NCBI GenBank assembly: GCA_040219235.1
Contig: JAVJSV010000012.1
Location: 496,001-560,000, forward strand
Direction: 5' to 3'
Length of the DNA stretch: 64,000 nucleotides
Source: Rhodospirillaceae bacterium
GTDB lineage: Bacteria; Pseudomonadota; Alphaproteobacteria; Rhodospirillales; Rhodospirillaceae
Of the stretch, positions 1 through 8,416 are shown one piece after another (within the stretch, counting starts at the first letter, position 1; each line of letters begins with the position of its first letter). The translations under genes were made by a program, and so were the position numbers. A model generated the notes under the pieces. It was not told the DNA's origin and searched no databases. It worked only from the letters and a program-made list of their open reading frames with translations.

Positions 1-116
1 CAGACGGCGTTGATTTGGACCGCCTCACTCTTCAGCTGATCCTTGCGTCTGACTGTGTGCTGGACGCGCCGATTATCGTCAAGCAGTCGGCGACCTTTTT
101 GCATGTTGCGGAATAA
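1..116 (+). CDS. C-terminal fragment of an unknown protein
   Basis: An open frame runs from the window edge (codons start at base 3) to a TAA at 114–116 and gives 37 residues ending HVAE. The composition looks like genuine coding sequence, with alternating hydrophobic and acidic residues. The start lies outside the window and the fragment is too short to assign to a family. The next gene on the same strand starts 115 bp downstream. Confidence 0.5.
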   Translation, partial: DGVDLDRLTLQLILASDCVLDAPIIVKQSATFLHVAE

Positions 117-230
117 ACGCAGTCTGTGATTGACGTTTTTTTGCATCCAAAGTGGCGTAGCTGTGCATCTAAGATGTAAGACGGTTGATCCCGAGCGGCT
201 GTTGCCACTCATTAATCAGGAGCGTGCGTT

Positions 231-506
231 ATGAAATGGATATTGATTGTGGCAGCGCTGGCGCCCGGCAGCGATGAAAAAGGTGTGGACTCCCTGACCT
301 TGCAAACCATCGGGTTTGGCTCTGAAGCGTCTTGTGAGGCCGCGCGAGAGGGTGTGATACGTCAGGTCGAAGAGGTGATGGAGCCTGACCTGATCAAGCA
401 ATTCGTGACGGAAGAAATTCGCAAGTCTGGTGATGTGGCTAATCCTGAGATGGTTGCAGATTTGTTCCTGGGTCGGGTCAGTGCGGCGTGCTATCGCGGC
501 GACTGA
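231..506 (+). CDS. Small hypothetical protein (91 aa)
   Basis: ATG start preceded by an AGGAG ribosome site about 8 bp upstream. The first nine residues (MKWILIVAA) are hydrophobic, but the segment is too short for a full membrane span, and an acidic soluble-looking region follows with two cysteines (near residues 35 and 87). The middle (about 40–70) is predicted helical and rich in Glu. I do not recognise the family. It converges with the amidase gene, whose stop is 10 bp away. Coding status rests on the good ribosome site and an uninterrupted frame. Confidence 0.6.
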   Translation: MKWILIVAALAPGSDEKGVDSLTLQTIGFGSEASCEAAREGVIRQVEEVMEPDLIKQFVTEEIRKSGDVANPEMVADLFLGRVSAACYRGD

Positions 507-515
507 TATCAGCGC

Positions 516-1880
516 TTATCTCTCTAACGCAGCCCCAATGCGCAGTGCGGTCGCTTCTTCACGCTTTGGAGTGACAACCTGCACGCCCAGCGGCAGGCCG
601 TCTTCGGTTTTGCCCACAGGCACCGACAGCGCCGGGCAGCCTGCGTAATTAGCGAACGCGGTAAAAGTTGTGATTGTTTTTGGCATGTCGGCATCAAACG
701 AGAAGGCTGTGACCGGCGTCGTCGGTGTGATCAACGCTTGAACCTCTGAGAACATGCGGCGTGCCACGGGCCTGACTTCTTCTATCAGGCGCAGAGCCTT
801 CGCCAACTTAGGTGCGGATTGGGAAGCGCCAAAAGCGATTCCGGCCCGGAACGTGTCGCTAAAGCCGTCCGGGTTTTGCGCAAGACCATCCGCATGCGTA
901 TTGGCGAGGTCGGCTTCGATCAGCAGCAGCGCTTTCGATCGCAGGCTGGCGGGCTCATAACCATCCCACCTGACACTGACCATGTCTGCGCCAAGGTTTC
1001 TCGCTCTATCGATGGATTTTGCGTAAGCCACTGAAACTGCAGGGTCAACAACGTCGCCGCTGACTTTGTTTAAGTCCGAAAAATATCCAATGCGTAACCC
1101 TGTCAATGAAGTGGGTTCATCCAAGGCGGTGGCGAACGTGGTTGGCCCATGACGACCCGCCGGATCGTTGGCATCAAATCCTGCCATCGCTGTCAGCAGT
1201 ATGGTGAGGTCGTGGCACGACCTTGCCATGGGTCCCACATGATCAAGCGCATAAGCCAGCGGCATCACGCCGCGCGCGCTGATCAGCCCATAGGTTGCCT
1301 TCAGTCCGGCGACCCCACAGAACGATGCAGGGATGCGGACTGATCCTAAAGTATCAGTCCCCAACGCCCCAGCGCAAAGCCCTGCCGCAAGCGCTGCGCC
1401 AGACCCACCAGATGATCCACCCGGTGTGTAGCCAATTTTGTGTGGGTTCTGACAGAAGCCATAAACTTCGTTTGCTGTTGTCGCGCCGTGAGCGCCCTCA
1501 TGCATATTCAGCTTACCCAAGATGACGGCCCCTCCGTCACGCAGGCGGCGGACCACATCGGCATCTTCATCGGCTGTGCGAGTCCGATAGGCTTCAATGC
1601 CGCCTGTGGTGGGCACGCCTGCGACGTCAATATTGTCTTTCAAGGCAATGGGGATGCCGTCAAGCGGCCCCAGACTCTTGCCGTTGGCACGGCGCTTATC
1701 TGACGCGAGGGCCGCCTGCCGCGCCGCATCTGTCATCACGGTGATAAATGCGTTTAAGGTTTCGTTCTGCGCAGCAATCTGACCAAGGTAAAAGTCTGTA
1801 GCCGCCATGGCTGTGGTGTCCCCGGACTCCAACGCCCGGCTGAGCCCGGCAATGCCGAGTGCTATGAAATCTGTCGCCAT
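516..1880 (-). CDS. Amidase, amidase-signature family (GatA/AtzF-like)
   Basis: Protein of 454 aa that should hydrolyse a carboxylic amide to acid and ammonia in the cytoplasm. The Ser-cisSer-Lys triad of the amidase-signature family is readable: Lys81 in IALKDN, cis-Ser156 in TPGGSSGGSG and nucleophile Ser180 in GTDTLGS. The spacings (75 and 24 residues) match those of GatA. Position 178–180 reads T-L-G-S where many members have T-G-G-S, a mild deviation. There is no gatB or gatC nearby and the length is that of catabolic amidases, so this is more likely a stand-alone amidase than the tRNA amidotransferase subunit. The TPR gene upstream on the same strand ends 28 bp before this start, so co-transcription is possible. 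Substrate cannot be read from sequence. Confidence 0.88.
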   Translation of the reverse strand: MATDFIALGIAGLSRALESGDTTAMAATDFYLGQIAAQNETLNAFITVMTDAARQAALASDKRRANGKSLGPLDGIPIALKDNIDVAGVPTTGGIEAYRTRTADEDADVVRRLRDGGAVILGKLNMHEGAHGATTANEVYGFCQNPHKIGYTPGGSSGGSGAALAAGLCAGALGTDTLGSVRIPASFCGVAGLKATYGLISARGVMPLAYALDHVGPMARSCHDLTILLTAMAGFDANDPAGRHGPTTFATALDEPTSLTGLRIGYFSDLNKVSGDVVDPAVSVAYAKSIDRARNLGADMVSVRWDGYEPASLRSKALLLIEADLANTHADGLAQNPDGFSDTFRAGIAFGASQSAPKLAKALRLIEEVRPVARRMFSEVQALITPTTPVTAFSFDADMPKTITTFTAFANYAGCPALSVPVGKTEDGLPLGVQVVTPKREEATALRIGAALER

Positions 1881-1908
1881 CTTCTAACCTGAAACATTTT
1901 GGGGCGTG

Positions 1909-3270
1909 TTATTTCGGAAGGGCCTTTCCAGAACCCTTGGTTGTCCATAGCACACTGTCTGGTCCATGGCGTCGCCAATCAACATATCGATCTGGCACGT
2001 CGACAATTTTGACGCTGTTGCCTGAATCGGCGGCGAGAAATTTATGCCGTGCGGCGAGCAACGCCATTTGATCTAGCGACCAATGAGCGGTGCCTTTGCG
2101 CTCAAAGTACTGAATATAGGCGGCGACAGCGTCGATATATTTTTGTGCTGCTGAAGTTGGTGCCAAGGTGAGAAAAGCTGCTGAGGCGCGTTGATTGAGG
2201 GAAATCTCATTCTTTTGATAGCGCATGGCGACATCAAAGGGCGGCAAACCTGTATTGGCTGTGGCGATATCTTTATTTGCGATGGAATCCATATCGATCA
2301 ATACAAGAGGCCGGTCCATCACCCGCATCAACGCGGCAGCGCGCACAAAACGACGGGTCGAAAACGTGACGCGGTTTGCGTGGCGCTCAACTTCCCAGGT
2401 CAGGCTGTGTCCGGGCATGTCAGCGGGCAGGGGCGGCGGTTCCCCCTCCAGTCCTGGAATGACCACGTGCAGATGCAGGTCTGAACCCGGAGAATTGGCG
2501 GCGACGGAGCGCGCCAGCGCTGGTCCATACCGTCGCACGTACATCGGATCGCCACTGGCGACGATCAGTGGCACGCCCATGGCTGAGGGCAGTTTGCCTT
2601 GCAAGTCTGGTAGACTGCTCAAGTCTAAGGCTGATATGGCATCGTCAAATGCGTCCCCGAACAATCCGTTGACGCTGTCGTCCAGAGCTTCGAAGGCCGC
2701 TTCAATATTGCCCAGATCAAGCTGGGCTGCCGCTTTCATCAGCCCAATCTGTTTCCCTGTATCTTCTGAGTCGACAGCCTGTTGCCGGAATTCCGTCGCG
2801 TCGGTTGGTTTATGGCCTTCATCACAGGCCCGGGCCAATTGGCACAGGGCCTTCACATACCCCGGTTTCCATTCGATGGCTTGGCGCAGAACTGTCTCAG
2901 CTTCTTGAATACGATCCAACTCAAACAGAACGTCGGCAAAAATTGAGGCGCCGATGGGGTCTGAAGAATCCGCGACATGACGGCGGTACGTATCTGCGGC
3001 GTCAATGAGCTGGCCGCTGTCGCGCAACGCATGTCCCAGTTGCAATCGCACAGCGGGACGGCACTTCGGTTGGGCCAGAGCTTGCCGCAACAATGTAATG
3101 GCGGTTTTGTAATCGCCCTTTTTGTTGGCGCGTGTCCCAAGATAATCCAGCGCCAGGGGCTCGTTTGGTTTGGCTTTTAAGAGTTTTTCAAAAACGGCAG
3201 CCGCCCCGTCTTCATCACCTTGACGATGCAAGCTCATGGCATGCGCGACGACTTCCTTTATGGACGACAT
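1909..3270 (-). CDS. TPR protein with C-terminal glycosyltransferase-like domain
   Basis: Protein of 453 aa with no signal peptide. Residues about 1–190 form tetratricopeptide repeats (repeated A-x3-F/L-x2-L-L-x-A-x-P patterns), a protein-interaction scaffold. From about 235 the sequence changes to an alpha/beta fold with a V-I-V-A-S-G-D strand and an LIDMDS segment near 340 that resembles the DxD metal/nucleotide-sugar motif of GT-A glycosyltransferases. A plausible role is sugar transfer to a protein or glycan bound by the TPR, but this is inference from fold-like motifs. A long upstream gap (about 180 bp) separates it from the CoA ligase, so it probably has its own promoter. Confidence 0.65.
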   Translation of the reverse strand: MSSIKEVVAHAMSLHRQGDEDGAAAVFEKLLKAKPNEPLALDYLGTRANKKGDYKTAITLLRQALAQPKCRPAVRLQLGHALRDSGQLIDAADTYRRHVADSSDPIGASIFADVLFELDRIQEAETVLRQAIEWKPGYVKALCQLARACDEGHKPTDATEFRQQAVDSEDTGKQIGLMKAAAQLDLGNIEAAFEALDDSVNGLFGDAFDDAISALDLSSLPDLQGKLPSAMGVPLIVASGDPMYVRRYGPALARSVAANSPGSDLHLHVVIPGLEGEPPPLPADMPGHSLTWEVERHANRVTFSTRRFVRAAALMRVMDRPLVLIDMDSIANKDIATANTGLPPFDVAMRYQKNEISLNQRASAAFLTLAPTSAAQKYIDAVAAYIQYFERKGTAHWSLDQMALLAARHKFLAADSGNSVKIVDVPDRYVDWRRHGPDSVLWTTKGSGKALPK

Positions 3271-3451
3271 GACGATCGACTCTTTGTGTCATTTGGCATT
3301 AAGTAATCTGGGGTGCACATTGTGATCTGGCGGAAAGAATACGTTCAACATTTAAAGGTGAGCGTAGTATTCCGTATAGTGCTATGCAAACTCCACGTCC
3401 TAACGCGTGTATTGTTCGCTCAGTGAAGGATGTTGTTAGCTAAATCGCCGA

Positions 3452-4843
3452 CTAAAACCGTTCGTCGCTGAGGCGCTTAGGCTTTTGTCGTTTATCCACT
3501 TCAGTCAAATCAGAGAGTCCACCCGGCTTGTAAAACTCTATGGGCATATCGACCCCAATGCGGGTCTTGATCAGTTCCTTGTAAGCTTTTTCTAAATCTG
3601 GCGAGGGGTCGGTATTGATCTCAACCATCACAATCATATCATCCCGGCCATGTTCATCACGAACCGCGCGGCAGAAAAACTCGCCGTCGAATTCAGGTCG
3701 TTCAAGCAAAACGCCGCCGATGCCATGAGGGAACACATTGATGCCGCGCAGCTTGACCATGTTGTCAGAGCGGCCAAAAATTCCCTGCATGCGTTTAAAC
3801 ACCAGACCGGTATCGTTTGCGCCTGTGTGCAACGCAGATACATCATGGGTGTTAAACCGGATCATCGGATAAAGATCATCTTTGTAGAGAACCGTGTCGA
3901 TGACATCGCCCTGTTCACCGTCTTCTAGGGGTTCGCCGCTGTCGACATCCGTGATCTCGACGTAGTGTGCATCTTCCCACACATGCATGCCGGTGTGATC
4001 GGGGCCTTCGCTGCAAATGATGCCAGTGTCGCCAACGCCATACCAGTCGAAGCATTCCGCGCCGCCCCACAGGCGCGATATTTCATCGCGATCCTCACGG
4101 CCAAAGTGGCCTGAGATCATGCGGATGGGAATGTCTTTGCCGGGTTCTAGACCTTCCTCGCGTGCGACTGTGGCGAGGCGTTTGAGGTAATCGACAAAGC
4201 CAACGATCACGGTCGTCTTGAAGCGATTCATGATCTGCACTTGCTGGGCCGAGCGCGTCTCGACGCCTGTGCCTGCTGAGCAGAACATCGCGTTGGTAAA
4301 GTGCAGCACGGCCTCACGCATATAGTGTCCGGCGTTGACCATGCCGTGACCGTAGATGGAGTGAACTACGTCCGACCCTTTCAGGCCCTGGAAGAGGTAG
4401 GCCCGCGCCACCAGAAGGTTCTGCATCTCCCGGGTTTTGGGGCTGAACAACAAGACTTGCGGCGTACCTGTTGTGCCGGATGTGGTGTGCATCACCGCAT
4501 GCCTGTGGTTGTCATCGGAAAAATCAGTGCCTGCAAAATCCCCGAATGGGGGATGGTCTTCAATCGACTTCATCAGGTCGGATTTTCCGAAGACCGGAAT
4601 TTTCTTGATGTCGTCGAGCGAGGAGATGTCGCCGGGTTCCAAACCAACAGCGCCCCAGTGCCGTTGATAAAAAGGGATCTCCCAGGCCCGCTTTACGCAA
4701 GACATGAAGCGATCACTTTGCAGCGTATGGAGTTCGTCGCGGCTCATCTGTGTAAAGGTTGGCAGGAAGTCATCACCGATGGGGTGATCGGTCAACATCT
4801 GGTCGATGTCAAAACCAGCGAAGTAGGGCGGGCGTTTTGCCAT
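3452..4843 (-). CDS. Phenylacetate-CoA ligase family protein (AMP-forming, PaaK-like)
   Basis: Protein of 463 aa of the ANL adenylate-forming superfamily. It should activate an aromatic or other carboxylate to its acyl-CoA through an acyl-AMP. The P-loop HTTSGTTGTPQ is at 119–129; a YGVGDTG segment corresponds to the A5 acyl/AMP-binding motif; GRSDNMVKLRG near 375 corresponds to the hinge region of PaaK-type ligases. The length is close to PaaK (about 430). The start is 15 bp beyond the stop of the acyl-CoA dehydrogenase on the same strand, so the two are almost surely one operon (dehydrogenase first), which suggests a degradation path where the acid is made into a CoA ester and then oxidised. 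The real substrate is not known; no other paa genes are present. Confidence 0.87.
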   Translation of the reverse strand: MAKRPPYFAGFDIDQMLTDHPIGDDFLPTFTQMSRDELHTLQSDRFMSCVKRAWEIPFYQRHWGAVGLEPGDISSLDDIKKIPVFGKSDLMKSIEDHPPFGDFAGTDFSDDNHRHAVMHTTSGTTGTPQVLLFSPKTREMQNLLVARAYLFQGLKGSDVVHSIYGHGMVNAGHYMREAVLHFTNAMFCSAGTGVETRSAQQVQIMNRFKTTVIVGFVDYLKRLATVAREEGLEPGKDIPIRMISGHFGREDRDEISRLWGGAECFDWYGVGDTGIICSEGPDHTGMHVWEDAHYVEITDVDSGEPLEDGEQGDVIDTVLYKDDLYPMIRFNTHDVSALHTGANDTGLVFKRMQGIFGRSDNMVKLRGINVFPHGIGGVLLERPEFDGEFFCRAVRDEHGRDDMIVMVEINTDPSPDLEKAYKELIKTRIGVDMPIEFYKPGGLSDLTEVDKRQKPKRLSDERF

Positions 4844-4858
4844 GGGGCGGATCAGTTT

Positions 4859-6040
4859 CTAGTAGGAGCGTGGCAGGCCAAGGACGTTTTGCCCCAGGTA
4901 GGCCAAGATCAAATTTGTGGAGATCGGCGCCACTTGATAGAGCCGCGTTTCGCGGAATTTACGCTCGATGTCGTACTCTTCCGCGAAGGCAAATCCACCA
5001 TAGGTTTGCACACACATTTCTGCCGCTTCCCAAGAGGCTTCAGAGGCCAGCATTTTGCCAATGTTGGCCTCCTCAGCGCATTTCTCACCGGCATCAAATT
5101 TTGTGGCGGCTTCGTTGACCATCAAAGCGGCGGCACGGTAAGACGCGTAGGCTCGTGCGATGGGAAACTGAACGCCCTGATTTTTGCCAATAGGGGACCC
5201 AAACACGTTTCTCTCATTGGCATAATCTGTTGCCTTTTTGATGAACCATTGCGCATCACCAAGACATTCAGACGCGATGAGCGTGCGCTCGGCATTCATG
5301 CCATCAAGGATGTAGCGAAAGCCTTTGCCTTCTTCACCAATGAGGTTGGTGGCCGGCACTTTGACATCATCGAAAAAGACTTCGGTGGTGGCGTGATTCA
5401 TCATCGTGCGGATTGGGCGGATGGTCATGCCGTCTTTCAGGGCGTCCCGCATATCGACCATAAACACAGACAGGCCATCGCCTTTCTTCTCAATTTGATC
5501 TTTAGGCGTGGTGCGGGCCAACAGCACCATGTAGTCGGAGTGCTCGGCGCGACTGGTCCAGATTTTCTGGCCGTTGACGACGTAATGATCTCCACTTTTC
5601 ACCGCCGTTGTTTGCAGCGATAAGGTGTCGGTGCCAGAGGTCGGTTCGGTGACGCCAAAGGCTTGCAAGCGAATTTCACCGGAGGCAACTTTCGGCAACC
5701 AGTCGGCTTTTTGCTCGGGACTGCCGTGCTTCAATACTGTGCCCATGGTGTACATCTGGGCATGGCAGGCGCCAGCGTTACACCCGCTTTTGTGAATTTC
5801 TTCCAAAATGGCGCAGGCGGCTTTGAGGCCCAGGCCAGACCCGCCGTACTCTTCCGGGATCAGCGCCGCCATAAACCCGGCTTCGGTCATCGCGGTGACG
5901 AAGGCTGTTGGATAGTCGCGTTTTTCGTCCAGCTCCCGCCAGTATTCGCCCGGGAAATCCTGGCACAGGGCGCGAACCGAGTCGCGAATGGCTTCGAGTT
6001 CTTCCTCAGAGAGGGTTGAGGCTGCGTGATCGTCCCGCAT
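4859..6040 (-). CDS. Acyl-CoA dehydrogenase (FAD)
   Basis: Protein of 393 aa from the ATG at 6040, chosen over an upstream frame extension because AAAGGA sits about 10 bp before it and the family normally starts here. The three-domain ACAD fold is clear: N-terminal helices with IPEEYGGSGLG (61–71), beta domain FGVTEPTSGTD (128–138) and WTSRAEHSD (161–169) around the flavin, and C-terminal helices with MCVQTYGGFAF (342–352). It should form a C2–C3 double bond in an acyl-CoA and pass electrons to ETF. The place where many family members carry the catalytic Glu in an IYEG motif reads Y-Q-V-A-P (368–372), so the base must be elsewhere (for instance a Glu in helix G, NAERTLIASE, 249–258) or the reaction differs. 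It is first gene of an operon with the PaaK-like ligase. Confidence 0.9.
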   Translation of the reverse strand: MRDDHAASTLSEEELEAIRDSVRALCQDFPGEYWRELDEKRDYPTAFVTAMTEAGFMAALIPEEYGGSGLGLKAACAILEEIHKSGCNAGACHAQMYTMGTVLKHGSPEQKADWLPKVASGEIRLQAFGVTEPTSGTDTLSLQTTAVKSGDHYVVNGQKIWTSRAEHSDYMVLLARTTPKDQIEKKGDGLSVFMVDMRDALKDGMTIRPIRTMMNHATTEVFFDDVKVPATNLIGEEGKGFRYILDGMNAERTLIASECLGDAQWFIKKATDYANERNVFGSPIGKNQGVQFPIARAYASYRAAALMVNEAATKFDAGEKCAEEANIGKMLASEASWEAAEMCVQTYGGFAFAEEYDIERKFRETRLYQVAPISTNLILAYLGQNVLGLPRSY

Positions 6041-6124
6041 GGACAATATCCTTTTTTCACGATGATGGATCGTGTTTAGCAGCGATTGAACGATACTACA
6101 CACACCAATAAGATAAGCTTTTGT

Positions 6125-6157
6125 GCACTTTAGTCAGCGTGCTCAGCACTTTAGTCA
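6125..6157. promoter_or_regulatory. Direct repeat GCACTTTAGTCA x2, candidate operator
   Basis: The 12-mer GCACTTTAGTCA occurs at 6125–6136 and again at 6146–6157, a 21-bp period (two helical turns). It sits in the divergent gap between the acyl-CoA dehydrogenase operon (starts 6040, minus) and the YcnI-like gene (starts 6339, plus). Two same-face copies in such a place suggest a dimeric regulator site. The regulator is unknown. Confidence 0.4.
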
Positions 6158-6338
6158 TAGGGAGAAGTAGCGCAACGGCCTTGGTCGAGGTGCACGCCCA
6201 GCGGTCGCTGTTCATCACTGCTGTGACCAAGGACCGGACGTTCCAGCCCATATTCCGAGCTTCGTCGCAGTTAGTATGCGCCAGCGTTGATGGTTTCCGC
6301 GTAGGCTTTTGCCACATTCAAAATCGGGAGAGGTAAGT

Positions 6339-6947
6339 ATGTCTAAGTCTTGGATCTCTGGTCTTAAATCTACAGCTGCAGCGCTTGCGGTTTGTGCCAT
6401 GGTTACGCCAGCAAATGCGCATGTGATCATCGAAGGATTCGAAGGGCGAGCCAACTATAATGAATTCCTTAATCTGATGGTGCCGCATGGCTGCGGCCTT
6501 CTGGATACCACGGAAGTCAGAATGAAAATTCCGGCTAGCGTTCCCCTGTTTGCGCCGGAACAAAAAGACGGCTGGGAAACCGAACTTGTGATGCGTAAAT
6601 TGGATGAGCCGATCAAGCGCGGCAACCAGACCATCACGGAAGTCTACGATGAAGTGATTTGGCGCGGAAACCTGCCAGCCTTACATCTTGGTGTATTCAA
6701 ATTTCTGGCGCGCATCACAGGACCGATTGATTCCGTCGTGCCCTTTAAGGTGATCCAGACCTGCGGCGATAAAGAAGACCGCTGGGTTGACGTTGTCGAC
6801 GACGGTGAACCGGGATGGAAAATGTGGGCTCTTGAAGCGCCAGCGCCATTTGTAGTGGTTGTTGAGGGAGATGGCCCGCAACTCGGCGCATCCATGCAAG
6901 ACATTGGGGCCGAACGTCAACGTCTCGGCAGCGCCACAAAGCAATAG
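6339..6947 (+). CDS. Secreted YcnI/DUF1775-family copper-associated protein (copy 1)
   Basis: Protein of 202 aa from the ATG at 6339; a GGGAGAGG ribosome site lies just upstream, so the extra ten codons before it are not used. Signal peptide with a cleavage motif ANA|H at about 28–29 leaves His as the mature N-terminus, the residue that in characterised YcnI binds Cu(II) in a mono-histidine brace. The YcnI-like core follows: VPHGC (about 53–57), GWETEL, and EVYDEVIW with the conserved Glu and Trp. Family members normally sit with copC/copD/sco genes; none are here. It may act as a periplasmic or secreted copper carrier. A second copy lies at 45.8 kb. It converges with the YCII gene, stops 4 bp apart. 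Confidence 0.8.
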   Translation: MSKSWISGLKSTAAALAVCAMVTPANAHVIIEGFEGRANYNEFLNLMVPHGCGLLDTTEVRMKIPASVPLFAPEQKDGWETELVMRKLDEPIKRGNQTITEVYDEVIWRGNLPALHLGVFKFLARITGPIDSVVPFKVIQTCGDKEDRWVDVVDDGEPGWKMWALEAPAPFVVVVEGDGPQLGASMQDIGAERQRLGSATKQ

Positions 6948-6951
6948 CGTT

Positions 6952-7818
6952 TTATTTCTCTGCGCTCCCCGTCTGGCTTTGCGTCATTGTGTCGTAGAAC
7001 CAGGCGGGCGCACGTTCGAATGATCCGTCCAGTTTGTAAAGATCAACCCGGTCAATAGTGATGGCGTCGAACATGCCTGCCCGGGTGTAGGGGTCTTCAT
7101 AGACAAATCGCGCCGCATTTTCCCAGGAGCCATAGTCGCCAATAGCCATGCTGCGGAGAGTCTTGCTGTTTTCATCTTTGACCGAGGCTGAGACGACATT
7201 GGCCCCATAGGTCCTTAGGTGTTCGTAGTGCGCGTCTTGCAGACGTTCAATAATGCCATCAACGACATCTCTGTCCGCATAGCTTTTCTGAATCAGATAC
7301 ATGACTGTGGCTGGCGCATTGCCAGTCGGCTTGACGGGGAGATCGTACCCGTTGGCTTTTTGACGGCGTTCAAGCTCTGGCGCAAACCATGCGGGTGCCC
7401 GGTTATAGCGGCCATCTATTTTATATACATCTAGCTGTTCGATGGTGATGTCTTTGTAAATCCCTCCCTGTGTGAAGGGATCGTCGTACACATAACGCTG
7501 AATGGTCTCCAAATCAGCGATGTCACTGATCGAGACGCTGCCGATCCGCGTGCCGTCATCGGCCAGCAAAGCGGATGAGACGATGGTTTGGCCGAATTGA
7601 AGAAGGTGCTTTTGATGACCCGGTTCGTTGGCCGCGCGAATGGCGGGAATATCTTTGGAGAAATCATACAGACGCCGCACCATCGACATACGCGTGACGG
7701 CAGCGGGGCCTGAGTTGGCCGCCAATGCTTGAGGTTCAGTGTTTAACGTATCGGCACCAACCTCAGCAGCAGGATGGACAATGATTGAGAGAAGGGTTAA
7801 CGCCAAGAGGACTTTCAT
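6952..7818 (-). CDS. Secreted protein with two YCII-like domains
   Basis: Protein of 288 aa with a signal peptide (hydrophobic 3–16; possible cleavage near VGA|DT at 22). Two homologous halves are visible: each has an adduct of the form G-x2-V-S-[AS] … I-x-D … F/A-x-R-[YF]-V-Y-[DE]-D-P-[FY]-T-x-[AG]-G … I-T-I-[ED]-x-[LV]-D-[VL]-Y-K-[IL]-D-G (first about 75–135, second about 200–265), each followed by RAPAWF. This is the ferredoxin-like fold of YCII/DUF1330-type small proteins, here duplicated and exported, which is unusual because YCII proteins are commonly cytoplasmic. Last gene of the minus-strand operon 10825→6952. Biochemical role unknown. Confidence 0.7.
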   Translation of the reverse strand: MKVLLALTLLSIIVHPAAEVGADTLNTEPQALAANSGPAAVTRMSMVRRLYDFSKDIPAIRAANEPGHQKHLLQFGQTIVSSALLADDGTRIGSVSISDIADLETIQRYVYDDPFTQGGIYKDITIEQLDVYKIDGRYNRAPAWFAPELERRQKANGYDLPVKPTGNAPATVMYLIQKSYADRDVVDGIIERLQDAHYEHLRTYGANVVSASVKDENSKTLRSMAIGDYGSWENAARFVYEDPYTRAGMFDAITIDRVDLYKLDGSFERAPAWFYDTMTQSQTGSAEK

Positions 7819-7854
7819 ACTTACCAGCCTGTTTAATTCAAAGCGTTCGAATGA

Positions 7855-8373
7855 CTAATATCCTGCCTTCTCTTCGACGTTATTGTCACGTCCCATCACC
7901 AGAACCGTACGCTCATACGTGCAAATGATGTCTTTATGTTGATTAAAGCCGGTGGTTTTAACTTTAACGATTCCCTGCCCAGGCCGGGACTTGCTTGGTC
8001 GTGTAGAAAGCACTTCTGATTCTGCGTAAATCGTGTCGCCTGCATAAACTGGGTGCGGCAACATAATGTCTGTCCACCCCAGATTCGCGATCGCCTTCTG
8101 ACTGACATCTGAAACACTCATGCCAGTGATAATCGCTAGCGTCAGGGTGGAAACAATCAACGGCTGGCCAAATTCTGTGTGCTTGGCGTATTCGGCATCA
8201 AAGTGCACCGGGTGTGAATTCATGGTCAGCGTAGTAAACCAGATGTTGTCGGTCATGGTCACGGTGCGTCCAGGGCGGTGCTCATAAATGTCGCCCACTT
8301 TGAAATCTTCAAAGTAACGGCCACCACGTTCTCGGTAGCGGTTTTCTCCAACCTTGGCGGCTTCTACGACCAT
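7855..8373 (-). CDS. MaoC family (R)-specific enoyl-CoA hydratase-like protein
   Basis: Protein of 172 aa, single hot-dog domain of the usual length. The hydratase-2 motif region is at 50–59, reading T-M-N-S-H-P-V-H-F-D, the variant seen in mesaconyl-CoA-hydratase-like and related MaoC members in place of the TGDxNPLH form. VYAGDTIYAESEV (about 109–121) is the conserved second half. It should add water across an enoyl-CoA double bond or do the reverse. AAGGAG lies 8 bp before this ATG; another ATG 5 bp upstream is out of frame. It sits 43 bp after the deacetylase in a minus-strand operon with an SDR, which fits a short acyl-CoA or hydroxyacid catabolic route. Confidence 0.85.
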   Translation of the reverse strand: MVVEAAKVGENRYRERGGRYFEDFKVGDIYEHRPGRTVTMTDNIWFTTLTMNSHPVHFDAEYAKHTEFGQPLIVSTLTLAIITGMSVSDVSQKAIANLGWTDIMLPHPVYAGDTIYAESEVLSTRPSKSRPGQGIVKVKTTGFNQHKDIICTYERTVLVMGRDNNVEEKAGY

Positions 8374-8416
8374 GTCATGCTCCTTAGTATCTGTGACGGA
8401 TGTAAAGGGTTAGAAT

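Noticed and set aside
4301-5623. Long (440-codon) plus-strand frame
   Set aside because: It lies antisense to the acyl-CoA dehydrogenase and CoA ligase, has no ribosome site and no recognisable domain; the minus-strand genes have full family motifs.
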